Shown here: positions 18,006-27,146 of the stretch, piece after piece
Numbering within the stretch: position 1 is the stretch's first letter
How the letters are laid out: each line of letters begins with the position of its first letter
Assembly (NCBI GenBank): GCA_017549145.1
Contig: JAFYVM010000015.1
Span: 1-64,000 of the forward strand
DNA length: 64,000 nucleotides
DNA from: Bacteroidales bacterium
Lineage (GTDB): Bacteria > Bacteroidota > Bacteroidia > Bacteroidales > UBA932
Reading direction: 5' to 3'
The notes under the pieces: model-generated
Seen by the model: the letters and a program-made list of their open reading frames with translations, nothing else
The model's database searches: none
Told to the model about the DNA's origin: nothing
Position numbers and translations under genes: made by a program

Positions 18006-19832
18006 ATGAATACCTTTCTCACAACTCTGATAATTCTATTATCGACTATACTGATTCCCACTCCAAAGCAGGTTACTGTCTTGGGTGAGCACACATCACG
18101 TATCAATGGAGTCAAAGAAGTGGTTGATACAACACTTCAACTGCCAGAAGAGGGCTATATCCTGGAAACTTCAGGACGCAAGGCTGTGCTCAAAGCTCGT
18201 AGCCGACAGGGACTCATCTATGCAAGGGCAACTCTTGCACAGCTGGCAGGATTGGAGCCATCAGAAATGATGAATGATGATGCTTTTAAGAAAGTTACAG
18301 TACCATGTGTAAACATTCAGGACTGGCCATCATTCCCTATCAGAGGCTTCATGCATGACACAGGTCGTAATTTCAGAGAAGTTGAGACGCTAAAGAAGGA
18401 ACTTGACCTCTTTGCATTCTACAAGATCAACGTATTCCATTGGCATCTCACCGATAATCCAGCCTGGAGAATCGAATGCCGTGCATATCCTCAGCTCAAT
18501 GATCCTCAGTACCAGCGCGAAGGCAGAGACGAAGGCCGTTTCTACACTTACGATCAGATACGAGAGGTTATTACCTATGCGCGCGAAAGAGGCATAATGG
18601 TCATCCCTGAAATAGACATGCCTGGCCATAGCCAGTACTTCAACAAGACATTCGGCTTTGGCATGGCAACCCCACAAGGAATGGAAGTTCTGGAGGCGTG
18701 TCTGAAGGAGTTCATGCAAGAAATTCCAGCAGAAGATTGCCCATATATCCATATCGGTTCAGACGAAGTTAAAGTTGCTGACCCTAAGGGATTTATGACA
18801 TTCTGTGAAGATATCGTAAAGGCCGGAGGACGTACTCCGATTGCATGGTTCCCTGGACTACCATCAGCAGAAGGAACCATATCCCAGATATGGACAGAAA
18901 AAGCGAGCAAAGTCATCGGTACTGAACTCCAGGGCGAATATCTTGACTCATACATGGGTTACCTCAATCTCAGCTGCCCACTTCTTAATACGGCAAACTT
19001 CTACCTCCATCAGCTTTGTGCGGTAAACGAATATAACGGTAAGGCTCTTGGTGGCACTCTATGTCTCTGGAATGATGTCAGAGTAGTTGATAAATCCAAG
19101 ACATTCCCACACAACGGAATGCCTGAAGGCCTTCTAAGTTTCGCCGAAAGCAGCTGGATCGGAGGTCCTCAGCGTAGTTGGACAGACTACATTGAATTCG
19201 AAAAGAAGCTCATCCATCATAGGGATGTCCATCTGAAAGAATGGCCTATGCGATGGGCTGCAAATGGGCACATCCCTTGGCAGATAACAGTCTCGGACAG
19301 CAATGAAAACACCATCATTGAGGAAACAGGAATATACGGAGGATGCGTAGATCTGAACAAATTCTGTAAAGATAATGGCGTAACACCGGGGAAAGAAAGG
19401 ATAGAGGCATATTTGACCACCAACATCTACGTTGACAAAGACACAGTGATTACAGCATGGATTGGCTTTGACTCCCCTGCCCGTTCAAACAGAAAATCTG
19501 ATGGTATCGGTGAACAAGGCAAATGGGAGTTCTCTGCAAGAGCATTCGTAGGAGAAACTGAAATCTTCCCAGCAAAACCTTGGAACGAACCAGGCAAGTA
19601 TCGCTACCATCACAACACATGGCATAGAGAGCCAAACGAGCTCCCTTATACTGATGAGCAGTTCTTCTGGACAAGAGAGCCTGCCCAGATACCTCTCAAA
19701 GCCGGCAACAACACCATCAAGCTATACTGCCCAAGAGTATTCGATGCTAACGTCTGGATAGCGGCCTTTGTTCCGATTACAACCGATTCAGACGGTTCCA
19801 TTTCCGAGGCTCATGGCATAAGATACGAGTAA
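18006..19832 (+). CDS. GH20 beta-N-acetylhexosaminidase
   Basis: A 608-residue secreted glycosidase that removes terminal GlcNAc/GalNAc from glycans. A short hydrophobic leader (TTLIILLSTILIP) is followed by a small alpha/beta domain. The GH20 TIM barrel begins at FPIRGFMHDTGRNF, with FHWHLTDNPAWRIE, MVIPEIDMPGHSQYF and the catalytic Asp-Glu pair in HIGSDEVK. The C-terminal ~180 residues look like a beta-sandwich that may bind sugar. It lies 6 bp after hutH and 10 bp before hutI, so it is probably in one operon with histidine genes, an unusual partnership. Confidence 0.9.
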   Translation: MNTFLTTLIILLSTILIPTPKQVTVLGEHTSRINGVKEVVDTTLQLPEEGYILETSGRKAVLKARSRQGLIYARATLAQLAGLEPSEMMNDDAFKKVTVPCVNIQDWPSFPIRGFMHDTGRNFREVETLKKELDLFAFYKINVFHWHLTDNPAWRIECRAYPQLNDPQYQREGRDEGRFYTYDQIREVITYARERGIMVIPEIDMPGHSQYFNKTFGFGMATPQGMEVLEACLKEFMQEIPAEDCPYIHIGSDEVKVADPKGFMTFCEDIVKAGGRTPIAWFPGLPSAEGTISQIWTEKASKVIGTELQGEYLDSYMGYLNLSCPLLNTANFYLHQLCAVNEYNGKALGGTLCLWNDVRVVDKSKTFPHNGMPEGLLSFAESSWIGGPQRSWTDYIEFEKKLIHHRDVHLKEWPMRWAANGHIPWQITVSDSNENTIIEETGIYGGCVDLNKFCKDNGVTPGKERIEAYLTTNIYVDKDTVITAWIGFDSPARSNRKSDGIGEQGKWEFSARAFVGETEIFPAKPWNEPGKYRYHHNTWHREPNELPYTDEQFFWTREPAQIPLKAGNNTIKLYCPRVFDANVWIAAFVPITTDSDGSISEAHGIRYE

Positions 19833-19842
19833 GAAACAGATT

Positions 19843-21162
19843 ATGAAGACAATCATATATAACATAGGCACGCTAGCTGGAATCCTTCCAGAGGGTATAG
19901 AGAAATTGGAAGGTGCTCAGATGAACAATGTTGAGTGCCTCAACAATGCATACCTCACAATCGAAGACGGTGTCATTACTGACTTTGGGCCAATAACAGA
20001 TGTAGTCAGTGGGTGTAGTGGTTTTCAAAACCGTGCTACCCCTCTGGCCGCAGAGGGAGGGGCCCACGAAGTGGGAGGGATTGTTTTGCAAACCACTACA
20101 CCCACTGCGGATGAATTCATAGATGCGGCAGGAGGATACGTAATGCCAACATTCTGCGACAGCCACACTCATATCGTATACGCCGGCTGCCGTGACGGAG
20201 AATTCCGCGACAAGATCGCAGGACTCAGCTACGAAGAGATTGCAGCACGCGGTGGTGGTATCCTGAACAGCGCCGACCTTCTCCATAACACCTCTGAAGA
20301 CGAACTCTACAACCAGGCAATGGTACGAGTAAATGAAATCATCGCCAAAGGAACCGGAGCAGTAGAAATCAAAAGCGGCTATGGCCTGACTGTAGAAGAT
20401 GAACTCAAGATGCTACGCGTCATCAAACGCATTAAAGAGACCTCCCCAATCACTGTCAAAGCCAACTTCCTGGGAGCCCACGCTGTAGGACGTGCATACA
20501 AAGGACGTCAAAGCGAATATGTAGACCTCGTTTGCAACGAAATGCTGCCAGCTGTCGCTGCAGAAGGTCTTGCAGACTATGTGGACGTATTCTGCGACGC
20601 AGGATTCTTTACTGTTGAAGAAACAGACAAGATTCTTAGTAAGGCCGCGGAATACGGAATCACCCCTAAGATTCATGCAAACGAACTTGAGGTTTCCGGC
20701 GGAGTTCAGGTGGGTGTCAAACACAATGCCCTTTCTGTAGATCACCTGGAGAAGACAACAGAAGCAGAAATTGAAGTTCTAAGAGGCAGCAATACCATGC
20801 CGACAATGCTCCCAGGATGTTCGTTCTTCCTTGGTATCCCTTACGGAAACGCCAAAGGCTATATCGAAGCAGGACTTCCTGTGGCACTCGCTTCAGACTA
20901 TAATCCTGGATCAAGCCCAAGCGGAGACATGCGCTTCGTAATGGCTCTCGGATGCATCAGAATGCGTCTTACACCAGAACAAGCATTCAACGCCTGCACA
21001 ATCAACACAGCATACGCAATGGGAGTAAGTGACATGCTGGGTTCTATCACAAAAGGCAAAAAGGCTAACCTGATAATAACCAAGCCGATTCCGTCACTCG
21101 CCTTCATACCATATAGCCATCAGACTCCATTCATTGAAAGAATTATCTTAAACGGTAAATAA
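19843..21162 (+). CDS. hutI: Imidazolonepropionase with in-frame palindromic insertion
   Basis: HutI opens the ring of imidazolone propionate to N-formimino-glutamate, step three of histidine degradation. It is an amidohydrolase with the metal motif CDSHTHIVYAG, the AVEIKSGYGL block and SDYNPGSSPSGDM near the end. At 439 residues it is about 30 longer than usual. The excess is residues 56-88, encoded exactly by a 99-bp palindromic element whose ends fall on codon boundaries. The insert (SGCSGFQNRATPL...TTTPT) sits in the loop between the N-terminal beta-sandwich strand IEDGVITDFGPI and FIDAAGGYVMPTF. The frame is otherwise intact. The element probably forms a surface loop; activity is unproven. 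Confidence 0.93.
   Translation: MKTIIYNIGTLAGILPEGIEKLEGAQMNNVECLNNAYLTIEDGVITDFGPITDVVSGCSGFQNRATPLAAEGGAHEVGGIVLQTTTPTADEFIDAAGGYVMPTFCDSHTHIVYAGCRDGEFRDKIAGLSYEEIAARGGGILNSADLLHNTSEDELYNQAMVRVNEIIAKGTGAVEIKSGYGLTVEDELKMLRVIKRIKETSPITVKANFLGAHAVGRAYKGRQSEYVDLVCNEMLPAVAAEGLADYVDVFCDAGFFTVEETDKILSKAAEYGITPKIHANELEVSGGVQVGVKHNALSVDHLEKTTEAEIEVLRGSNTMPTMLPGCSFFLGIPYGNAKGYIEAGLPVALASDYNPGSSPSGDMRFVMALGCIRMRLTPEQAFNACTINTAYAMGVSDMLGSITKGKKANLIITKPIPSLAFIPYSHQTPFIERIILNGK
20008..20106 (+). repeat. In-frame 99-bp palindromic element, hutI copy (33 codons)
   Basis: Perfect 17-bp terminal inverted repeats (AGTGGGTGTAGTGGTTT at 20008-20024 and its complement at 20090-20106), continuing imperfectly inward. 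Inside are two hairpins: CCCTCTG-GCCG-CAGAGGG (20040-20057) and CCCAC-GAA-GTGGG (20063-20075). Length is exactly 33 codons and the first base is a codon first base, so the host frame is kept. Its reverse complement occurs in truB at the window start. Confidence 0.9.
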
Positions 21163-21163
21163 T

Positions 21164-22063
21164 ATGAAAAAGATCATCCTCTGCATAGCTATCATCATCT
21201 GTGGATTAACTTGTATAGCACAGGAGCAGCTTAAGACCAAGGAATTTACATTCCGTCATAAAGGCATGGATAGAACCTACTGGCTCTATATACCGGAGAA
21301 TCTGTCAGAACATGCTCCGCTGGTAATGGTTCTACATGGCTACGGTGGAAAGGCTGAAGGCTATCAGCCAGAAATGATCAACACTGCAGAAAAATATGGA
21401 TTTGCTGTCTGCTATCCTCAAGGTGCAAAGGATAAGAACGGCAGGAATGGCAAAGGTAGCAGAAACTGTTGGAATGTAGGATATTGCTTCCATCAAGAAC
21501 AGAACCTGCAGACAGACGACATCGACTTCCTATGTAAACTGGCAAAACATCTACAGAAGACCCACGGTCTTAAGAAAGAAAACACATTCCTTACCGGAAT
21601 GTCAAACGGAGGTGAAATGTGCTACCTTATGGCAGCAGTGAGACCAGATGCCTTCACCGCATATGCCACTATTGCTGGCCTTACCATGGAGTGGTCATAT
21701 AAGAAATACACGCCAAAGAAAGCTGTCCCTATAATGGAAGTACATGGAACTGCAGACAAGACATCCCTCTGGGAAGGAGATCCACAGAATGAGGGTAAGT
21801 GGGGTGCATACATATCTGTTCCTCTGGCAGTCGGCGCCTGGGCAGCAGAAGCCAAGTGCACATATACAGAAACAACCGAAATGCCTTTAATGCGCAATAA
21901 GGTCATTCTTCATCGCCATCTCGGCGGATCACCTGCATGGGAAGGCGGTCCTGCAATTGAAGTACGCCTATATGAAATCATTGGCGGTGCACACTCCTGG
22001 GCACTAAAAGACCTCGCCACATGTGACGAGGTCTGGAAATTCTTCAGTATTTATCTGAGATAA
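21164..22063 (+). CDS. Secreted polyhydroxybutyrate-depolymerase/feruloyl-esterase-like (LpqC/CE1) hydrolase
   Basis: A 299-residue exported alpha/beta hydrolase. Signal MKKIILCIAIIICGLTCIAQ, then YIPENLSEHAPLVMVLHGYGG (oxyanion hole), FAVCYPQGAKD, SRNCWNVGYC, nucleophile Ser in GMSNGG near residue 148, Asp in HGTADKTSLW and His in GGAHSW. This is the LpqC/CE1 arrangement, found in feruloyl esterases and short-chain polyester depolymerases. It starts 1 bp after the hutI stop and is the last gene of the rightward run. The true ester substrate is unknown. Confidence 0.87.
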   Translation: MKKIILCIAIIICGLTCIAQEQLKTKEFTFRHKGMDRTYWLYIPENLSEHAPLVMVLHGYGGKAEGYQPEMINTAEKYGFAVCYPQGAKDKNGRNGKGSRNCWNVGYCFHQEQNLQTDDIDFLCKLAKHLQKTHGLKKENTFLTGMSNGGEMCYLMAAVRPDAFTAYATIAGLTMEWSYKKYTPKKAVPIMEVHGTADKTSLWEGDPQNEGKWGAYISVPLAVGAWAAEAKCTYTETTEMPLMRNKVILHRHLGGSPAWEGGPAIEVRLYEIIGGAHSWALKDLATCDEVWKFFSIYLR

Positions 22064-24325
22064 TTATTCAGTAACAGGTGTCTCAACAACAGCTGCAGTA
22101 TCTACGACTGCAGTGCTGTCACTCTGTGCTACTGTCTCCTCAACCACCTCAACTGGATTGAAGCGCGGGAGTGGTGAACGGAATCCTGCCCAATCAAGAA
22201 GATTACCAAGCCAAAGTCCGCCAACGAGAGCTACAAGAACAGAAAGAGTAATAACTACCTTCTTCCAAGGAGCAAGGCCTGCCTTTGCATACGGATCCTT
22301 CAACTTAAGCTTCGGATACTTTGCAGCATCTGTCAAAGTCTCACCAAATGGGATGCTGATTCTAGAAGCTGCATTGACTGCCCAACCATTTGCATTAAGA
22401 AGCGGTGCAATGTTACGGCGACGAAGTTTAAGCCATGCCATAATCATTGCAGGGCCGGAGATAAGCAGAAGTACACCAACAAAAGCAAGAATCAACTGCC
22501 ACCAAGACAAAGCGAAAATACCCTTTGCCAATGCAGCCAATGCTGTACCGATCATGCCGACAGCCATACCGATGGCAGCAAAGATACCGGCAAATTTAGC
22601 AATATCAAATGGCTGAGCTGCGGCTGGCTTAGCTGGATCTGCACCAGCTGCAGGAACAGCAGCAGGAGCTGCATTGATCTTTGCTGTCATATCAGCCATC
22701 ATCTTTGAATCCTTGTCAGCAGCGCTCTTGCTGATCAGATTCTCTACAGCCTTTGCCATTCTGCGATATGGAGACCAGAACGACTGAGCAATACTGATTG
22801 GGTTCTCTACAATCTTTGTAATTACTGCATCCCACTCAACACCCTCATTATCATAGTAAACAGCATTCTTTCCAACGATAAGGTCACCAACCTCACCAAC
22901 TGTCACAGCAGCAACAATCTGAAGCTTAGCTGGCTTGATAGGAGAAGTACAATCGCAATAAAGCAAGAACATACCACTTGTTGCAGCAGAAGCATTGTGC
23001 TTTGCAGCATCAGCAACCTTCATACAGAAGCGGCACTCTCTCTGGTCGATGATAAGTCTTCCCGACTGGAAAATTGCAGACACCGACTTATCCTTATTAT
23101 AGAAGTCGTGAAGTGTCACAAAATTCTTAAGAAGACGATAGAAATCGCGGAAGATGTAGAGGAATTTCTCTACCATATCAATATTGTTCGCCTCCTCAGT
23201 CAATGTCAGATCCTGAGCGATGATAGCAAGAAGTTCCTCCTTTCTATTGTTCTCAAGATAAGCCTTGCATGTATCCAAGCCCAATGCCTCAACACTTGCT
23301 CCAGCCTTTGCTGCCTTCCATGCTGAATATGCAGCGAACTTAGCTCCGATCTCAGCCCAGTCAGCCTCAGTAAGGGTCTTCTGCTTAGGAGTCATGACAA
23401 TAGCCTTCAATGCATCTACCTGTGCAGCCCAAGCTGGATTGATTGCTGAAGTAAGGTCAAGCTCAAGTTTACCAGTCACGCGTGCAAGAGGATAAGAGCC
23501 GATCTCCTCTCCCTTTCCAGAAAGGTTCTCAGCGCTGATTGCCTCAATTCGTGATGTCTGAACATCCAATGCAGCTGTTCCCTCAGGAGAGAAAGCAGCC
23601 AACTTAGAACGCATGAAGAAATCCTTAACCTTAGCGTCCAAAGCATTGTAAAGTTCAATAGCCTTATCTGTATCAGCACCATATGGAGCCTCAACTACAG
23701 CCTCCTGCCAAGCCACATAATCAGCCAATGCCTTATAGAAGGCCTCGATTGACTCTGCATTGATACCCTGTGCCCCACTTCTGTCTGCAACGCCACCAGT
23801 TGCTGCAACAATTGCCGCAATCAGTGCCTTAAGATCTGCGTCTTCAGTAGCAGACTCAGCGATGACGCCGTCACCATTAAAACAAGTGTGAGCAAAAATT
23901 GCAGTCTTGTCGGAAGCATCTGCAATTGAAATGGTCTCCTCGGCCTTACCGAGATTCTTGAGAATCTGAACAGAAGCATCATATAGTTTCTTTCCAACAG
24001 GATTCTCCTGATTGAACTCTACAAGATTGATGTTGTCCTTTCCTTCAAGAATAAGATCAGCATTCTTCACAGCACCTGTGAGCCACTGAGAAACAGCCAC
24101 CACATCATTCAATCTGAGTTTGCCATCTCCATCTGTGTCCATATATGATAGACTCTTTTCAGGAATCTCAAGTCCCTTGACCGGGCAAGACAAAACAGTC
24201 CACATCTTTGGATCAAGTTCAGGAAGATGCTTGATATCCTCACCTGATTTAATTCTTACTCTGGTCGTTCCACCTATATTCTCGAACTCCCATTTATACT
24301 TTGAATTATTTCCTAACAGTGCCAT
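22064..24325 (-). CDS. Large EF-hand-containing membrane protein of unknown family
   Basis: A 753-residue protein I do not recognise. An N-terminal segment is followed by a canonical EF-hand loop DTDGDGKLRLND at residues 63-74. A second degenerate loop (FNGDGVIAES) follows near 150, with acidic alpha-helical stretches to ~400. A Cys-rich patch (CRFCMK ... LYCDC) lies near 430-465. A Pro/Ala linker near 570 precedes two adjacent hydrophobic segments (about 585-635, AAIGMAVGMIGTALAALAKG and QLILAFVGVLLLISGP) and a third near 698 (VVITLSVLVALVGGLWLG). The acidic tail has repeated VVETP-like residues. There is no signal peptide, so the large domain is probably cytoplasmic. It abuts the convergent esterase gene with no gap and follows dcp by 26 bp on the same strand. 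Confidence 0.8.
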   Translation of the reverse strand: MALLGNNSKYKWEFENIGGTTRVRIKSGEDIKHLPELDPKMWTVLSCPVKGLEIPEKSLSYMDTDGDGKLRLNDVVAVSQWLTGAVKNADLILEGKDNINLVEFNQENPVGKKLYDASVQILKNLGKAEETISIADASDKTAIFAHTCFNGDGVIAESATEDADLKALIAAIVAATGGVADRSGAQGINAESIEAFYKALADYVAWQEAVVEAPYGADTDKAIELYNALDAKVKDFFMRSKLAAFSPEGTAALDVQTSRIEAISAENLSGKGEEIGSYPLARVTGKLELDLTSAINPAWAAQVDALKAIVMTPKQKTLTEADWAEIGAKFAAYSAWKAAKAGASVEALGLDTCKAYLENNRKEELLAIIAQDLTLTEEANNIDMVEKFLYIFRDFYRLLKNFVTLHDFYNKDKSVSAIFQSGRLIIDQRECRFCMKVADAAKHNASAATSGMFLLYCDCTSPIKPAKLQIVAAVTVGEVGDLIVGKNAVYYDNEGVEWDAVITKIVENPISIAQSFWSPYRRMAKAVENLISKSAADKDSKMMADMTAKINAAPAAVPAAGADPAKPAAAQPFDIAKFAGIFAAIGMAVGMIGTALAALAKGIFALSWWQLILAFVGVLLLISGPAMIMAWLKLRRRNIAPLLNANGWAVNAASRISIPFGETLTDAAKYPKLKLKDPYAKAGLAPWKKVVITLSVLVALVGGLWLGNLLDWAGFRSPLPRFNPVEVVEETVAQSDSTAVVDTAAVVETPVTE

Positions 24326-24351
24326 AATCCTATGTATTTATTAAGTTTATA

Positions 24352-26454
24352 TTATTTCTTTACAAGACCGAGCTTCTGCATAAGAGCCTCTGGCTGAGGA
24401 TCATGTCCTCTAAAGTTGCGATAAATCACAGCTTCATCCTCCATACCGCCCTTTGAAAGGATATTCTCTCTGAATGACTTGGCCGTCTCCGGATTGAAGA
24501 TACCATCCTCCTTGAACTTGGAGAACGCATCAGCCTCAAGAACCTCTGCCCACTTATATGAGTAATATCCTGCAGAATATCCACCTGAGAAAATGTGTGA
24601 GAATGAGTTAGAGAATCCAGTGCCCTCAACAGCTGGCAACACTACATAAGGAGCAAGTGTCTTCTGCTCGAAATCTACTGTAGACATCTCTGGGACAGCC
24701 TTCAATGTATGCCAGTTCATATCAAGGTAACCGAAATGAAGCTGACGAACCTGACCATAACCAGCAAGATAATTCTTTGCCTTCACGATCTTCTCAATCA
24801 TCTCTGCAGGAATAGGCTCACCAGTCTGATAGTGCTTAGCAAATGACTGAAGATACTCTGGCTCATAACCCCAGTTCTCAAGAATCTGTGATGGAAGCTC
24901 AACAAAGTCACGAGCTACACCTGTACCTGTAAGTGATGGGTAACGTCCCTCTGCAAGGATTCCATGGAGAGCGTGTCCGAACTCATGAAGGAATGTAATG
25001 AACTCATCGTGAGTAATGAGTGAAGGAGTGTCAGCAGTCGGCTTAGTGAAGTTGCAGACAATATTGATGAATGGTCTGTACTCAACACCATCTCTGATGC
25101 TCTGATCACGGAAACCTGTCATCCATGCACCACCTCTCTTGCTTGCGCGTGGGAAGAAGTCAGCATAGAAAAGTGCCATATACTTGCCTGTTGCAGCATC
25201 TGTAACCTCATATACCTTTACATCCTCATGATATACCGGAACATTGTCAAGTTCCTTGAACTCAAGGCCATAAAGACGATTAGCAAGGCTGAACACTGCA
25301 TCAATACAGTTCTCAAGTCTGAAATAAGGCTTAAGTTCCTCAGCATTAAGTGAGTATTCAGCCTCCTTATAACGCTCTGACCAGAAGTTGAAGTCCCAAG
25401 GCATGATTTCCTTACCCTCAAAACCATTCTTCTTAGCATAAGCGTAGACATCTGCCACATCCTTCTTTGCAAACGGGATAGATGGCTCAAGAAGCTGCAT
25501 GATGAAATTGTTCACAGTCTCTCTGCTCTTTGCCATTCTCTCCTCAAGAACATAGTCAGCCCAAGTCTCATAACCAAGAATATTAGCGATCTTGATTCTA
25601 AGCTCAGCAATCTTCTTTACAACCTCAGTATTATCGTTCTCACCACCTATAGCTCTTGTGTTATATGCCTTCCACATCTGCTCACGAAGATTTCTCTTTG
25701 TGCTGTACTGCATGAAAGGAACATAGCTAGGAGCCTGAAGAGTGAATGCCCATCCCTCAAGTTCTTTCTCCTTTGCAGTCTCAGCAGCCATAGCCTTCAC
25801 AAAGTCTGGAAGACCTGCAAGGTCAGCAGAATCAGTAAGATGCATTGTGTATGCATTTGTTGCAGCAAGAACATTCTTACCGAACTGGAGTGTTGCCAAT
25901 GAAAGCTCCTCTGAAAGCTTACCATACTCAGCCTTCTTATCTTCAGGAAGGTTAGCACCACCACGAACGAAGCCCTTGTAGCTGTTCTCGAGAAGGGTCA
26001 TCTGATCCTTCTCAAGTCCAAGGCTATCCTTCTTCTCATACACAGCCTTTACTCTCTCGAACAAAGGAGCATTCAAAGAAACATACATTGAATACTCAGT
26101 CATCTTTGGAGCAATCTCCTCAGCGATAGCCTGCATTTCATCATTTGTATGAGCCTCCATCACATTGTAGAAAACACCTGCAACCTTGTTGAGAGTCTGA
26201 CCAGCAAACTCCATTGCCTCAATTGTATTCTCAAATGTAGGTGCCTCCTGATTTGATGTAATTGCATCAATATCAGCCTTTGCCTCAGCAATAGCTGCCT
26301 CGAAAGCCGGCATATAATGCTCTGTCTTGATCTTATCAAACTCCGGTGCCCCGTATGGCGCCTTGGATTCGGTTAAAAACGGATTTTCCATCTTACAACT
26401 TGTAATAGCAGCAAGCATAGCGCCTGCAAGAATTAGTTTTCTTATCATAATCAT
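24352..26454 (-). CDS. dcp: Peptidyl-dipeptidase Dcp (M3 family metallopeptidase)
   Basis: A 700-residue M3 zinc peptidase that removes C-terminal dipeptides from peptides or digests oligopeptides. A lipoprotein signal (LAAITSC, Cys about residue 20) places it in the periplasm or on the membrane. The zinc motif HEFGHALHG lies near residue 494, and the downstream GYSAGYYSYKWAEVLEADAF block is typical of Dcp. The start ATG overlaps the stop of the upstream zinc-ribbon gene (ATGA), so the two are translationally coupled. It fits the peptide-feeding lifestyle suggested by the rest of the window. Confidence 0.93.
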   Translation of the reverse strand: MIMIRKLILAGAMLAAITSCKMENPFLTESKAPYGAPEFDKIKTEHYMPAFEAAIAEAKADIDAITSNQEAPTFENTIEAMEFAGQTLNKVAGVFYNVMEAHTNDEMQAIAEEIAPKMTEYSMYVSLNAPLFERVKAVYEKKDSLGLEKDQMTLLENSYKGFVRGGANLPEDKKAEYGKLSEELSLATLQFGKNVLAATNAYTMHLTDSADLAGLPDFVKAMAAETAKEKELEGWAFTLQAPSYVPFMQYSTKRNLREQMWKAYNTRAIGGENDNTEVVKKIAELRIKIANILGYETWADYVLEERMAKSRETVNNFIMQLLEPSIPFAKKDVADVYAYAKKNGFEGKEIMPWDFNFWSERYKEAEYSLNAEELKPYFRLENCIDAVFSLANRLYGLEFKELDNVPVYHEDVKVYEVTDAATGKYMALFYADFFPRASKRGGAWMTGFRDQSIRDGVEYRPFINIVCNFTKPTADTPSLITHDEFITFLHEFGHALHGILAEGRYPSLTGTGVARDFVELPSQILENWGYEPEYLQSFAKHYQTGEPIPAEMIEKIVKAKNYLAGYGQVRQLHFGYLDMNWHTLKAVPEMSTVDFEQKTLAPYVVLPAVEGTGFSNSFSHIFSGGYSAGYYSYKWAEVLEADAFSKFKEDGIFNPETAKSFRENILSKGGMEDEAVIYRNFRGHDPQPEALMQKLGLVKK

Positions 26455-26852
26455 TTTATGTTTTTTCTAACCTGCAAATTTAACGAAATTTTCTTTATAC
26501 CGGTGACTCTGGTAGGAGTCATTATATATTTTATATCAAAGCATGTATATTCATCATGTTTATTGACCTTCAGATAAGACGTAACTACGCCTGGAATAAA
26601 GCCTAACCCTTCCAGTTCAAGCAGATCAACACTCTCAACTCCAGACCTTATAAGATTTTCAAGAATATCATAATTTCTCGAAAGCATAGACAGTATCCTC
26701 CTCTTATAAGTCTTGCTCGACTTTACCTGCTCATGATGATACTTCATCCTACATTCATCACAACAAAACTTCTTATCAGTTCTGCCATAACGGATCTTAT
26801 CTCCACACTCAAGACACACCGGTATCTTTCTATTCGCAATTTTATATTCCAT
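26451..26852 (-). CDS. Small zinc-ribbon protein, conserved hypothetical
   Basis: About 133 residues. The N-terminal part has a four-Cys treble-clef or zinc-ribbon pattern: CLECGDKIRYGRTDKKFCCDEC, quoted as C-x2-C-x14-C-x3-C spacing, followed by basic helices (KTYKRRIL) and a C-terminal beta-rich part. The first Met of the open frame is three codons upstream; MEYKIANRK is the better start. DNA or RNA binding is possible by analogy with FYVE/DUF2116-like ribbons, but I do not recognise a named family. It is coupled to dcp by a 4-bp overlap. Confidence 0.7.
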   Translation of the reverse strand: MEYKIANRKIPVCLECGDKIRYGRTDKKFCCDECRMKYHHEQVKSSKTYKRRILSMLSRNYDILENLIRSGVESVDLLELEGLGFIPGVVTSYLKVNKHDEYTCFDIKYIMTPTRVTGIKKISLNLQVRKNIK

Positions 26853-27146
26853 CCTCTGCATATCAAAGCGACAAATATCCTTAAGCAGGCAGACAATTCA
26901 AACATCAATAAGACGGTTTTTCTTTTTCTTAACACGAATTTTCTTTTTTTTATTTCGTGAGCTGAAGTAAAAAAAATTTAGTCATCGTCAAAAAAGTTAC
27001 AAACGAGTAAAAAAAAGAAAAAGATGCTACAGAGCGCCATGAAACAGCATTTTATTCCATCCAATTTGCTTTACTTTGCCCTCAACCTGCAAAGCGCGCA
27101 TAAGATGTAGGGAAGAACAAACATTAAATTAAAAGAAGAAAATCTT
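26853..27146. other. Divergent intergenic region between zinc-ribbon gene and ssb
   Basis: About 290 bp, A/T-rich, with a short hairpin (CACGAA...TTCGTG near 26933-26959) in a T-rich context. A weak promoter-like TACTTTG lies near 27072 with TTTG at 27065. No gene is seen. Confidence 0.5.
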
